Source of the DNA: Teichococcus wenyumeiae
Lineage (GTDB): Bacteria > Pseudomonadota > Alphaproteobacteria > Acetobacterales > Acetobacteraceae
DNA length: 64,000 nucleotides
Assembly: GCF_003696345.1 (NCBI RefSeq)
Contig: NZ_RFLX01000016.1
Location: 1 to 64,000, forward strand
Direction of reading: 5' to 3'
The translations under genes and the position numbers were made by a program. Below the pieces are notes generated by a model. The model searched no databases. It saw only the letters and a list, made by a program, of their open reading frames with translations, and had not been told where the DNA came from. Numbering within the stretch: the first letter of the stretch is position 1; each line of letters opens with the position of its first letter. Shown piece after piece: positions 11,757 through 21,003 of the stretch.

Positions 11757-12347
11757 GCGTTGGTTCCTGGTCGATCCCTGGTGTTGGGAGGTGCTATATC
11801 TGCGTTGGCAGCGCACCGTACGAGGCCACTGTTCATCATCGTTGCCGATTGGTCTAGCCTTCGTGGCAACTACGCCGCATCCGAAGCGCGCTGCAGTTTC
11901 AGTATAATGGCATGGCCGCGGCGAACCCCACCACCTGACGCCTCATTTCACGCAGGCTGTCGCAACACGCGCTTTAAGGCAGTCCGCCGGCATGCATTCC
12001 CGCTCCAAGTGGAGCCCCGGGTACCAGAACTCACGGAAACGCCAAGCTCCCTAACTCAGGCTATGGCGTGGCACTACCGCCTGGTCTGGGAGCGCGCCCC
12101 TGGCAGAGCGATGGCGCCTTGGGCCCTCGCCTTGGCCCGCATCAGGCGCAGTAGCCGTCGGGCGGCGGCGTGGCACCCAAGTCGCACCTCAGCCTTGGCC
12201 AGCCGCCGCAGCAGCACGGGCGCAAAACCATTAGTTTCCAGCTTCTCCGTCACCTTGATGGCATGCTGAAGATTAGGAACAGGACCTATTAATAAGCCTC
12301 TTGCGGTTTAATCCTGCTGTGATGCCATGGTGGCCGGAGGTGCTGCC
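11757..12347. other. Gene-poor scar before the IS5 remnant
   Basis: Roughly 590 bp without an intact gene. The left part should hold the promoter of the minus-strand amidohydrolase. On the minus strand from about 12300 down to a TAG at 12074 runs an open frame with coding-like composition (…HAIKVTEKLETNGFAPVLL…). It has no ATG and abuts the IS5 remnant, so it may be the tail of a gene cut by the insertion. I do not recognise the protein. Confidence 0.4.
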
Positions 12348-12678
12348 ATGGCCGACCTGTTCTGGCTGACGAAGGCGCAGATCGAGCGGATCCCGCGCTC
12401 CTTCCCGCTCTCGCATGGCGTGCCGCGGGTGGACGACCGGCGCGTCATTAGCAGCATCATCCATGTCATCCGCAATGTCTTCGCTGGCGCGACGCGCCTG
12501 CCGAATACGGGCCGCACAAGACCCTCTGCAACCGCTTCATCCGCTGGAGCCGCATGGGCATCTTCAACCGCATCTTCGCGGAGCTGGCCGGGCGCAAGGG
12601 CAGCCGGAGCGGCTGATGATCGACGCCACGCAGCTCAAGGCACCCTTCCAGCGCGCCGAATCATTGCTTGACGGGTAG
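12348..12678 (+). pseudogene. IS5-family transposase remnant, frameshifted and truncated
   Basis: The N-terminal piece MADLFWLTKAQIERI…LSHGVPRVDDRRV is the classic start of an IS5 (IS1031/IS427-like) transposase. After IRN the frame is lost: reading one base over restores YGPHKTLCNRFIRWSRMG and NRIFAELAG, so one G appears deleted near 12477 (aatgtctt where aatggtctt is expected). A further shift near 12590 is needed to reach QPERLMIDATQLKA. The DDE catalytic core is missing. It is a dead fragment of about 330 bp. Confidence 0.85.
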
Positions 12679-12802
12679 AATGCATTCTGCACAATCGGCG
12701 GCGGGAGAACGTCTCGATCATGTGTCAGAACTCGGAACTGCGAGGCTGTCAGTGTGGACTGGTGCCCCCGTGCACAGTTCAGCATCAAGGCGAAGCCTGA
12801 GC

Positions 12803-13678
12803 ATGGCAGAGCAGGCTTTGCAGCGTCAGGAACAGGCTTCCGGCGCCGAACTGTCATGCGACGCATTGCTGGACCTTGCCCAACATGTCGAGACGCGCTG
12901 CGGCGACGGGAAGATGGTCTGGCGCGTCTGGGGCAGGGGGCATCCACTGGTGCTGCTGCACGGTGGCTCCGGCTCATGGCGACACTGGAGCCGGAACATT
13001 GAGTTCCTGGCGCAGAACCGAATGGTGGTATGTGCCGACCTGCCTGGTTTGGGCGATTCCGACATGCCGCCAGAACCCTGTGGGCCGGAGAGTGTCGGTG
13101 GCATCGTCGGCCATGGGTTGCGGTGCATTCTACCGAAAGGTCTTGCCTGCGATCTTGTCGGCTTCTCCTTTGGGGCGCTGATCGCGGGCCACACGGCTGT
13201 GGCTGCGCCGGAATGCATCCGCTCACTGATATTGGTGGGAGCTGGCGCGCTCGGCGTCCCGCGTGGGCCCATTCGGCTTGAGCGGGTGCGCAACAAGATC
13301 GGCGAAGAGCGCCGGGTGGCGCATCGTACCAACCTCGAACGGCTCATGTTGGCCGATCCGGGGCAGATCGATGATCTGGCGCTGGAGATTCAGGACCAGA
13401 ACACTCGCCGCGCCAGATTGTCCAGCTTACCCTTTGCCACCACCGCATCGCTTGCCGGTGCGTTGGAGCAGGTGCGTGCACCACTTGGCGCCATCTGGGG
13501 CGAGAAGGATGCGCCTGCGGCTCCTGATCTGCCGGGGCGCATCGCGGCGCTCCGCCGTGTCAGGCCAGATGCGGCCGTGCGCGTCATTCCAGGGGCGGGC
13601 CACTGGGTCGCCTATGAAGCGCCGCAGGCCTTCCACACTGCCTTGAACGATCTGATGCCCTGCAGTGACAGGCCGTGA
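12803..13678 (+). CDS. Alpha/beta-hydrolase fold protein
   Basis: Hydrolase of 291 residues. The oxyanion motif HGGSGSW lies at about 53-59, the nucleophile elbow GFSFG has Ser122, and the catalytic His is in GAGHWVAYEAP (His267). An acid is likely in the GEKDAP region. The start is uncertain: I chose ATG 12803 because upstream residues (from 12668) look non-coding and overlap IS remnant DNA, but its Shine-Dalgarno is weak. It precedes two CoA-transferases by 31 bp and probably makes the acid that they activate (inference). Esterase, thioesterase or C-C hydrolase are all possible. Confidence 0.78.
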   Translation: MAEQALQRQEQASGAELSCDALLDLAQHVETRCGDGKMVWRVWGRGHPLVLLHGGSGSWRHWSRNIEFLAQNRMVVCADLPGLGDSDMPPEPCGPESVGGIVGHGLRCILPKGLACDLVGFSFGALIAGHTAVAAPECIRSLILVGAGALGVPRGPIRLERVRNKIGEERRVAHRTNLERLMLADPGQIDDLALEIQDQNTRRARLSSLPFATTASLAGALEQVRAPLGAIWGEKDAPAAPDLPGRIAALRRVRPDAAVRVIPGAGHWVAYEAPQAFHTALNDLMPCSDRP

Positions 13679-13709
13679 GCGTCACAAAGAAACCCGAAGG
13701 GGAGACATC

Positions 13710-14888
13710 ATGCCGAACCTTGAGGAGCGGCCGTACCAGGGGCTGCGCGTTATCGACCTGACGCGTGAACTCGGTGCTTATGCAACCCGTCTGTTCGCTG
13801 ATCTTGGTGCTGAGGTGATCCGTGTTGAGCCGCCATGCGGACGGGCCGACCGTGGCGAGCCTGCCTTGCCAGGACTTGGCGGTGATGTTTGCTTCTCCTT
13901 TCTCAACGTCAACAAAAAGAGCGTTGCGTTGGACCTGAACGCCGAGGAGGGGCGCGCAGTGCTGGCCGACCTGGTGGCTACAGCCAGTGTCGTGGTGCTG
14001 GAGGGCGAGGAGGCGGCGCTGCTGCAGACGGTTCTGGCAGTGCCGGGCAAACGAGTGGTGACGGTTGTATCGCACTTCGGCCTCGATGGCCCTTACGCCG
14101 ACTACCTCGGCTCAGACCTTGTTACACAATCGTTGGGCGGTATCACATGGATGTCAGGCCAGCCGGATGCGCCGCCACTGCGCATCGCCGCAGGCCAAGC
14201 CAGTTTCGTAGCCTCGTTGTATGCGGCCACCGCCACCGCGCTGGCGCTCTATGACATCGAGAACAACGACGGCGGCGCTCATCTCCTGGACGTTTCCGCC
14301 CAGGAGTGTGTCGCGCATTCGCTGCAGAATGCCCTGCAGGTCTGGGACCTAGAGGGGCGTATTCCCGTGCGTGGCGGCGAAGGTACGCGTGACGCGACGG
14401 AGCAGGTCTTGGCCTGCGGCGACGGGCATGTCTTCCTGGCCAGCTCCCTTTCCATGCCGCTATCCTGGAAGGCGCTGGTTGATTGGATGCGGGAGGAAGG
14501 ACATCCCGGCGGTGAGCGGCTGAGCCAAGCTGACTGGTCCGACCGCCGCAAACGCACCACCCGCGCCATGCGCGACGAGTTCCGTACGCTCTTCGAATCC
14601 TTCGCATGCAACAAAACCAAGGCGGATATGCGGAGCGAGGCGCTGCGCCGGCGCATCATCATGGCGCCGGTGAGCCAGGTGAGCGACCTGCCAGGCGATC
14701 CGCAACTGGTCTTTCGCCGCTACTTCCGCGACCTACCGCACCCGGCAGCCGGGCGCTCGCTGCGCTTCCCGGGCGCACCTTACCGCCTGTCAGAGCCGGT
14801 CTGGCAACTGGATCGCCCTGCGCCGCTGCCGGGCGAACATACCGAGGAACTGCTTGGCGGCGCCGGTCCACGCGCAGCGGCACTTTGA
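13710..14888 (+). CDS. CaiB/BaiF-type CoA-transferase family III, atypical half
   Basis: Family III CoA-transferase homologue, 392 residues, start ATG 13710 after aaggggag. The N-terminal Rossmann-like block (LRVIDLTRELGAYATRLFADLGAEVIRVE) is clear. At the place where formyl-CoA transferase and CaiB carry the catalytic Asp, the sequence reads AAGQASFVASLYAA, and I see no Asp. It also has the EL-x-x-YA pattern that marks the first half of the fused enzyme at 38610. It is followed 14 bp later by an Asp-containing homologue, so the two may form a heteromeric enzyme (inference). Confidence 0.85.
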   Translation: MPNLEERPYQGLRVIDLTRELGAYATRLFADLGAEVIRVEPPCGRADRGEPALPGLGGDVCFSFLNVNKKSVALDLNAEEGRAVLADLVATASVVVLEGEEAALLQTVLAVPGKRVVTVVSHFGLDGPYADYLGSDLVTQSLGGITWMSGQPDAPPLRIAAGQASFVASLYAATATALALYDIENNDGGAHLLDVSAQECVAHSLQNALQVWDLEGRIPVRGGEGTRDATEQVLACGDGHVFLASSLSMPLSWKALVDWMREEGHPGGERLSQADWSDRRKRTTRAMRDEFRTLFESFACNKTKADMRSEALRRRIIMAPVSQVSDLPGDPQLVFRRYFRDLPHPAAGRSLRFPGAPYRLSEPVWQLDRPAPLPGEHTEELLGGAGPRAAAL

Positions 14889-14902
14889 GCGGGAGTGGAC
14901 CG

Positions 14903-16123
14903 ATGAAGCCGCAATTCCTCAAAGGCATCCGCTTCGCGGACCTCACCTGGGCTGGCGCCGGCCCTTTCTCCACCAAGGTCTTTGCCGATTTCGGAGCCGA
15001 GGTCATCAAGGTCGAGAGCGCCACGCGGGTCGATCCGGTGCGCCTGGGTGGCCCCTTTCGCGACGGTGTTCCGGGGCTGAACCGCAGCGGCTATTTTGCC
15101 TCACGCAACACCGGCAAGCGCAGCGTGGCCCTGAACCTGAAATCGGAAGAAGGGCGCGAGATCGTGCGTGACCTGATCTGCACCGCCGATGTTGTCAGCA
15201 ACAACTTCGGCCCCGGCGCCATGGACCGGCTCGGGCTCGGCTATGAGGAGGTGCGGAAGATCCGGCCTGATGTCGTGTATCTTTCCATGCCGATGTATGG
15301 CGAGGATGGGCCGCTTTCCAACCTGCTGGGCGTCGGCATGACCATCAGTGCCGTGACGGGGCTGATGTCACTCACAGGCTATGACGGCGGCCCGCCGCTC
15401 GGGCCAGGGACGCATTTCCCTGATCATGCCGCCAATCCCTATCACGCTGCCTTCGCCGTCCTGGCGGCGCTGCGGCATCGCCGGCGCACCGGCCGCGGCA
15501 TGAAGATCGATCTCGCACAGGTGGAATCCACCATCAACTGCATCGGTCCCGCGGTGCTGGAGCAGGCGATCACCGGCCAGGAGCCGGAGCGGCTGGGCAA
15601 TCGCTCCGCCGAGCACGCGCCGCACAATGTTTTCCGTTGTCAGGGCGAGGATCGCTGGTGCGCCATCACCGTCCTGACAGATGCTCAATGGGCGGCGCTG
15701 GCACGGACCATCGGGGCGGAGGCACTGGCGGCTGATCCGGAACTGGCCACGGCTGCCGGACGGCTTGCGCGGGTGGATGAGGTGGAAGCGGCGGTGTCCC
15801 GCTGGACCGTGGAGCGCGAGGCGGAAGATGTGATGGCTGCCCTGCAGGCCGTGGGCGTGCCCGCCGGCGTGGTGGCCGATCCGCGCACCTTGATGGAGCG
15901 CGATCCTCAACTGCGGCATCGCGGCTACTGGCAGCACCTGGATCATCCGGAGTTGCGTGAGGCCACCTATACCTCGCCGCCTTACCGCCTGGACAACGAG
16001 CGCGTGGAATTGATGCGGCCGCCCTTGATCGGCGAGCATACCGACGAGGTGCTGTCTGGCATCCTTGGCTATGACGCGGCGCGCATCGCCGCGCTACGGG
16101 CCTCGGGAACCATCGAGGCCTGA
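14903..16123 (+). CDS. CaiB/BaiF-type CoA-transferase family III
   Basis: CoA-transferase of 406 residues, moving CoA from one carboxylate to another. The N-terminal block is RFADLTWAGAGPFSTKVFAD, followed by NTGKRSVALNLKSEEG. The likely catalytic Asp is Asp174 in HFPDHAANPYHAAF, which aligns with the oxalyl/formyl-CoA transferase Asp. A C-terminal IGEHTDEVL motif ends the fold. It is adjacent to an Asp-less homologue and to a Liv-type importer, which suggests CoA activation of an imported carboxylate. No operator or terminator is evident in the 138 bp that follow. Confidence 0.9.
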   Translation: MKPQFLKGIRFADLTWAGAGPFSTKVFADFGAEVIKVESATRVDPVRLGGPFRDGVPGLNRSGYFASRNTGKRSVALNLKSEEGREIVRDLICTADVVSNNFGPGAMDRLGLGYEEVRKIRPDVVYLSMPMYGEDGPLSNLLGVGMTISAVTGLMSLTGYDGGPPLGPGTHFPDHAANPYHAAFAVLAALRHRRRTGRGMKIDLAQVESTINCIGPAVLEQAITGQEPERLGNRSAEHAPHNVFRCQGEDRWCAITVLTDAQWAALARTIGAEALAADPELATAAGRLARVDEVEAAVSRWTVEREAEDVMAALQAVGVPAGVVADPRTLMERDPQLRHRGYWQHLDHPELREATYTSPPYRLDNERVELMRPPLIGEHTDEVLSGILGYDAARIAALRASGTIEA

Positions 16124-16261
16124 GACGACCCGCTCGCGCTGCGGGCGGTACAAAACACGACGCCGGCGCAACGACGCATGGCGCGATGGGAGGAAGGCGG
16201 TGAACAAGGCCAAGGGAGCCGGCGCGGCTTTGCTATGCCGTGCGCAGGAGGAGGGCGAGCC

Positions 16262-17221
16262 ATGAGCGACGCCCAGATTTTGATCGAGAATGTGTTGAAT
16301 GCGCTGGTCGCCGGTGTGCTGATCGGCTGCATCTATGGCCTGATGTGCGTCGGGCTCGGCCTCATCTTCGGCGTGATGCGGGTGGTGAACTTCGCCCAGG
16401 GTGATTTCCTGATGCTGGGCATGTACGCTGCCTACTACCTCTTCGCCGGCTGGGGCCTGCTGGCCTTCCTTGGCCCTTATGCGGGGCCGTTGCTGGCGGC
16501 GGTGCTGGCAGGACCCATTGTCTTTGCCGGTGGCGTTCTGCTGCACCGTTTCCTGATCTCGCGCGTCTCTGGCATGCGCAGCGCGGCCAGTGCCGATGAA
16601 GGACATTTCGGGCAGTTGATCGTCACACTCGGCGTATCGCTGATCCTGCAGAACGGCGGCCTGATCCTCTTCGGCTCATCGCCGCGCACGGTGCGCACGC
16701 CGCTGTCATCCTCGGCCTGGGTGCTGGAAATACCCTTCACAGATGCGATGATTTTCCTGAACCAGGCACGGCTGGTCTCCAGCGTCGTGGCAGTGATCGT
16801 CGCCATCGCTCTCTATTTCCTGCTGGAGCGCTCACGGCTTGGCCGCTCGCTGCGCGCGGCGGCCGACAATCCCACCGCTGCGACCTATGCCGGTGTGGAT
16901 GTGGACCGGGCGCATCGCATCGCCTTCGGCATGGGCAGCGGCATCACCGCCGTGGCCGGCGGGCTCATCGCCACCTTCCTGTCCTACTCGCCCTTCGTCG
17001 GCGTGGATTTTGTCATCATCATGTACGCGGGTGTCGTGCTCGGCGGCATGGGCAGCATCCTTGGCGCCTTCTGGGGCGGTCTGACGGTCGGCTTCGTGCA
17101 GCAGTTCTCAGCGCTGGCCCTGCCGCCGCAGCTGCAGAATTCCGCGATCTTCGTGGTCTTCCTGCTGATCCTGATCCTGAGGCCACAAGGCTTCTTCGGC
17201 CGCTCGGCGGAACGCGCATGA
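16262..17221 (+). CDS. Branched-chain-type ABC importer permease (LivH-like)
   Basis: Inner-membrane permease of the hydrophobic amino acid (HAAT) family, 319 residues, with about eight hydrophobic segments. Typical features are GLGLIFGVMRVVNFAQGDFLMLG near the N-terminus, RAAADNPTAATYAGVDVDR as the ATPase-contacting loop, and the ending LRPQGFFGRSAERA. The ATG at 16262 follows gcaggaggaggg. It overlaps the next gene by 4 bp (ATGA). Confidence 0.94.
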   Translation: MSDAQILIENVLNALVAGVLIGCIYGLMCVGLGLIFGVMRVVNFAQGDFLMLGMYAAYYLFAGWGLLAFLGPYAGPLLAAVLAGPIVFAGGVLLHRFLISRVSGMRSAASADEGHFGQLIVTLGVSLILQNGGLILFGSSPRTVRTPLSSSAWVLEIPFTDAMIFLNQARLVSSVVAVIVAIALYFLLERSRLGRSLRAAADNPTAATYAGVDVDRAHRIAFGMGSGITAVAGGLIATFLSYSPFVGVDFVIIMYAGVVLGGMGSILGAFWGGLTVGFVQQFSALALPPQLQNSAIFVVFLLILILRPQGFFGRSAERA

Positions 17222-19008
17222 GACCCGGCGCGGCCCCCCGCCTGCGGCGACACGGCCTGATCATGGCCGTGCTTCTCCTCGCCTACATCGGCCTCTCGAC
17301 TGTCGTCACGAACAGCTATTATCAGCTCATGCTGACGCTGGTGCCTGTCTGGGCCGTGCTGGGGCTGAGCTGGAATCTGTTCTCCGGCTATGTCGGCCTC
17401 ACCTCCTTCGGCCATGCCGCCTTCTTCGGCCTTGGCGCCTACACCGTGGCGCTGGGGCTGACGATGCTGAACCTGACGCCCTGGATCGGCATTCCCATCG
17501 CGGCGTTGCTCGGTGCGGCGGCTGCCCTGCTGATCGGGCTGCCGACCTTCCGCCTGCGCGGGCACTACTTCGCGCTGGCGATGCTCGCCTATCCGCTGCT
17601 GATGTCCTACCTGGCGCAGTATCTGGGCTTGCAGGAAGTCTCGCTGCCGATGCGGCGCGACGCGCCGGCGGCCTGGCTGCAATTCTCTGACCCGCGCATC
17701 TACACTTGGCTGGGCCTCGGGCTTCTGGCCCTGGCTTTGGCCATCTCCATGGTGGTGGAGAATTCCCGCTTCGGTCTGTCATTGATGGCGATCCGCCAGA
17801 ACGAACTGGCGGCCGAAGCCGCCGGCATCAATGTGCGGATGTGGAAGATGCGGGCGCTGATGCTCAGCGGCGCCATGGCTGGCGCCGCCGGCGGCTTCTA
17901 TGCCTGCATCCTGCTGGTCGTGACGCCGGAGGCGGTCTTCGGCATGCTGGTTTCCGCCCAGGCGCTGGTGGTGGCGCTTTTCGGCGGCGTCGGCACCTAC
18001 TGGGGGCCGTTGATCGGCGCCGCAATCCTGATCCCGCTGTCGGAAACGCTGCATGCCGAGTTGGGCGAGATCATTCCTGGCATCCAGGGCGTGGTTTATG
18101 GCGCCGCGATCATCCTGATCATGCTGCTGGCGCCGGAGGGCCTCTTCTGGTCGCTGAGGGACCGCTGGAGCCGCCGCTCGGCCGAGGCTTTGGTGCCCGG
18201 GGCCATCCCTGTGCCGATCCAGAAGCTGCCAGTCATGCCGGCGGAGGCAGTGGCCCCCAAGGCACCGAGTGGCCGCACGCTGCTGGAGGTGCGCGGCCTG
18301 TGCAAATCCTTCGGCGGGCTGAAGGCAGTGGACGATGTGTCCTTCTCCGTGAAGGAAGGAACCATCCTGGGCATCATCGGGCCCAACGGCGCCGGCAAGA
18401 CCTCGATGTTCAATGCCCTGAACGGTGTGCTGCGTCCGGACCGTGGCGAGGCGCTGCTGGATGGGCAGCAACTGGTGGGGCGCAAGCTGCATGAGATCTG
18501 CCGCCTCGGCGTCGGCCGCACCTTCCAGGTGGTGCGTTCCTTCCCCCGCCTGCCGCTGCTGGACAATGTCCTGGTCGGGGCCTACGGCGCCGGCCTCGCG
18601 GATGAGGAAGCCGTGGCGGCGGCGCGTGAGGCCATCGCGCGCACCGGGCTTTCCCACCTGACCGATGCGCCGGCCGGCGGCCTGACCAACAAGGAGCTGC
18701 GGCTGATGGAACTGGCGCGGGCGCTGGCCGGCCGGCCGCGCCTGCTGCTGCTGGACGAGACCCTGGCTGGCCTGGGGCGCGAGGAATGCGACGCGGTGCT
18801 GGATGTGCTGCACGGCCTGCGCGCCGAAGGCATGACCACGATCATCATCGAGCACACCATGCACGCCATGCTGCGCGTCGCGGATGAGCTGCTGGTGATC
18901 GACCGTGGTCGCGTCCTCTCCCACGGCATGCCACGCGAGGTGGTGGAGGACCGCATGGTGATCGAAGCCTATCTCGGGAAGAAGTGGCTCGCGCAATGCT
19001 CGACGTAA
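17218..19008 (+). CDS. Branched-chain-type permease-ATPase fusion (LivM-LivG)
   Basis: Single polypeptide of 596 residues joining a LivM permease (about 1-320) to a LivG ATPase (from about 355). The permease part carries SGYVGLTSFGHAAFFGLGAY and AIRQNELAAEAAGINV. The ATPase part has Walker A GPNGAGKT near 385-392, a Q-loop in RTFQVVRSF, and Walker B LLLLDETLAG. The signature is degenerate (LTNKELRLMELARAL), as is usual in LivG-type subunits. The linker (about 320-354) is proline/alanine rich. No frameshift is seen, so the fusion looks genuine. It forms one importer with its neighbours. Confidence 0.93.
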   Translation: MRPGAAPRLRRHGLIMAVLLLAYIGLSTVVTNSYYQLMLTLVPVWAVLGLSWNLFSGYVGLTSFGHAAFFGLGAYTVALGLTMLNLTPWIGIPIAALLGAAAALLIGLPTFRLRGHYFALAMLAYPLLMSYLAQYLGLQEVSLPMRRDAPAAWLQFSDPRIYTWLGLGLLALALAISMVVENSRFGLSLMAIRQNELAAEAAGINVRMWKMRALMLSGAMAGAAGGFYACILLVVTPEAVFGMLVSAQALVVALFGGVGTYWGPLIGAAILIPLSETLHAELGEIIPGIQGVVYGAAIILIMLLAPEGLFWSLRDRWSRRSAEALVPGAIPVPIQKLPVMPAEAVAPKAPSGRTLLEVRGLCKSFGGLKAVDDVSFSVKEGTILGIIGPNGAGKTSMFNALNGVLRPDRGEALLDGQQLVGRKLHEICRLGVGRTFQVVRSFPRLPLLDNVLVGAYGAGLADEEAVAAAREAIARTGLSHLTDAPAGGLTNKELRLMELARALAGRPRLLLLDETLAGLGREECDAVLDVLHGLRAEGMTTIIIEHTMHAMLRVADELLVIDRGRVLSHGMPREVVEDRMVIEAYLGKKWLAQCST

Positions 19009-19712
19009 CAGGACTGTCGGTTTCCTACGGTGGCCTACGCGCGCTGTCTGAGGTTTCGCTCGCGGTCGGGGCGGGGCAGTTCGTCACCGTGGTCGGGCCG
19101 AATGGCGCGGGCAAGTCGACGCTTTTCAAGACCATCAGCGGCGTCGTGCCCCCCGCCGCCGGCAGCATCCGTTTCGCCGGCGAGGACCTGCTGGCGATGC
19201 CGGCCTCCCGCCGCGCGCATCTGGGCATCGCCCATGTTCCCGAAGGCCGGCAGGTCTTCAAGGCCATGACGGTGCGCGAGAACCTGGAGATGGGCGCCTA
19301 CCCCGAGGCGGGGCGGCAGAACTGGGCGCATACGCTGGAGCGCATCCATACGCTCTTCCCCATCCTGAGCGAGCGTGCGGGGCAGCTGGCCGGCACTCTC
19401 TCGGGTGGCGAGCAGCAGATGCTGGCGATCGGGCGCGGGCTGGCCTGTGCGCCAAAGCTGCTGATGCTGGACGAACCTTCCATGGGCCTCGCCCCCGCCA
19501 TCGCCGACCTGATCTTCGACCGCATCTCGCAGATCCACCGGGAGGATGGGCTCACCATCCTGCTGGTGGAGCAGCGGGTGGCCGAGGCTCTGGAGCTCTG
19601 CGACCGCGGCTACGTGCTGGAGACCGGCCGCATCGTGCTGGAGGGACCTTACGAGACGCTGGCGGGGGACGACCGGGTACGCCGGTCCTATCTCGGCCTC
19701 GGCGACGCTTAA
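18996..19712 (+). CDS. Branched-chain-type ABC importer ATPase (LivF-like)
   Basis: ATPase of 238 residues that pairs with the LivG domain of the upstream fusion. Walker A GPNGAGKST, signature LSGGEQQMLAIGRGL, Walker B LMLDEPSMGLAP and the switch region ILLVEQRV are all present. The ATG at 18996 lies inside the end of the fusion gene with gggaagaag upstream; a GTG at 18984 is an alternative start. Translation is probably coupled. Confidence 0.93.
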   Translation: MLDVTGLSVSYGGLRALSEVSLAVGAGQFVTVVGPNGAGKSTLFKTISGVVPPAAGSIRFAGEDLLAMPASRRAHLGIAHVPEGRQVFKAMTVRENLEMGAYPEAGRQNWAHTLERIHTLFPILSERAGQLAGTLSGGEQQMLAIGRGLACAPKLLMLDEPSMGLAPAIADLIFDRISQIHREDGLTILLVEQRVAEALELCDRGYVLETGRIVLEGPYETLAGDDRVRRSYLGLGDA

Positions 19713-19739
19713 TCAAAGAAAAACAAGGGAGAAGCGGAC

Positions 19740-21002
19740 ATGGTGGAAGACAGCAGGCAGACGGGCCGGGTGGTGCCACGGCGGACGGCACTGGCCATGG
19801 GCCTGGGCGCGGCCGGCGCCGTGGCTCTCGGTGCGCGGCCGGCGCGGGCCCAGGGCAAGCCGGTGCAGGTGGCGCTGCTGGCGCCGATGTCGGGCCCCTG
19901 GGCGCGGCAGGGCATGCTGATGCGCCTGGGCGCCGACATGGCGATCGATGAGATCAATGCCTCTGGCGGCATCAAGGCGCTGGGCGGCGCCAAGATGGAA
20001 CTGGTGGTCTTCGACGCCGGCGATTCCGCCGAGAAGGCCAAGAACGCGGCGCAGCGCATGGTGGCGCAATATCCCGATCTGGTGGGCGGCACCGGCGCCT
20101 GGTTCAGCAGCTTCACCCTGGCGGTGACCGAGGTGACGGAGCGCGCCGAGTTGCCCTGGCTGACGCTCTCCTATTCCGACCTCATCACCAACCGTGGCTT
20201 CCGCTACGTCTTCCAGATGGCGCCCACGGCCGATGACCAGGCCATCAAGGCGCTGCCGACCATCCTGCAACTGGCCAAGCAGGCCGCCGGCAGCCAGCCC
20301 ACCACGATCGGCCTGATCGCCGGCAACGATGCCTCCGCCGCCAGCCTGCTGCGCCCAATCCGCGCCACGGAACTGGAGAAGCACAAGCTGCGCGCCGTGG
20401 TGGACGAGACCTATACGCCGCCGCTTTCGGATGCCACCTCCATCGTGCAGCGGGTACGCAGTGCCCGGCCGCAGTTCCTGCTCTGCGTCACCTCCAACGT
20501 GCCCGACACCAAGCTGCTGATGGACAAGTTCGCGGAATACCGCCTCAGTGGCGACCGCCTGCCCAAGATCGGCAATGGTGGCGCCCTGGGTGCCCCGGAA
20601 CTGGGTCAGGTGGTGGGCCCTCAGATCATTGAAGGCCTAATGGGCATCGTCGCCAACTGGGGCGGCAAGGGGCAGGCGGAACTCTCCAAGCGCTTCACGG
20701 AGAAGACCGGCGAGCCCTGGCTGAACCAGGATTCCATCATGACCTATACGGACATGATGATCCTGCGCGAAGCAACGGAACGCGCCGGTGTGGCCGACCG
20801 CCGCAAGGTTGCTGAAGCCATGCGCAACTTCGACCTGACCGATGGCGTGGCGCTGCTCTCGCCCGGCGGGCGGCTGAAGTTCGACGAGAAGGGCCGCCGC
20901 GTCGGCGCGGAGCTGGTGATCATCCAGTGGCAGGCAGGCAAGGCAGTCGCGGTCTATCCGCCTTCCGTCGCGACCGCCGAGCCTATCTGGCCCCGCGTAT
21001 AG
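19740..21002 (+). CDS. Branched-chain-type ABC importer solute-binding protein
   Basis: Periplasmic binding protein (Peripla_BP_6, LivK-like), 420 residues. The signal region holds a twin arginine (PRRTALAMG), a hydrophobic stretch and ARAQ cleavage near residue 38, so Tat export is possible. The mature part starts KPVQVALLAPMSGPWARQG, the standard opening. It closes the HAAT transporter cassette. CoA-transferases upstream point to an aromatic or branched carboxylate rather than an amino acid (inference). Confidence 0.92.
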   Translation: MVEDSRQTGRVVPRRTALAMGLGAAGAVALGARPARAQGKPVQVALLAPMSGPWARQGMLMRLGADMAIDEINASGGIKALGGAKMELVVFDAGDSAEKAKNAAQRMVAQYPDLVGGTGAWFSSFTLAVTEVTERAELPWLTLSYSDLITNRGFRYVFQMAPTADDQAIKALPTILQLAKQAAGSQPTTIGLIAGNDASAASLLRPIRATELEKHKLRAVVDETYTPPLSDATSIVQRVRSARPQFLLCVTSNVPDTKLLMDKFAEYRLSGDRLPKIGNGGALGAPELGQVVGPQIIEGLMGIVANWGGKGQAELSKRFTEKTGEPWLNQDSIMTYTDMMILREATERAGVADRRKVAEAMRNFDLTDGVALLSPGGRLKFDEKGRRVGAELVIIQWQAGKAVAVYPPSVATAEPIWPRV

Positions 21003-21003
21003 G

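Noticed and set aside
16124-16261. Possible hairpin (CCCGC…GCGGG) after the second CoA-transferase
   Set aside because: Only a 5-bp stem and no T-tract, so too weak to call a terminator.
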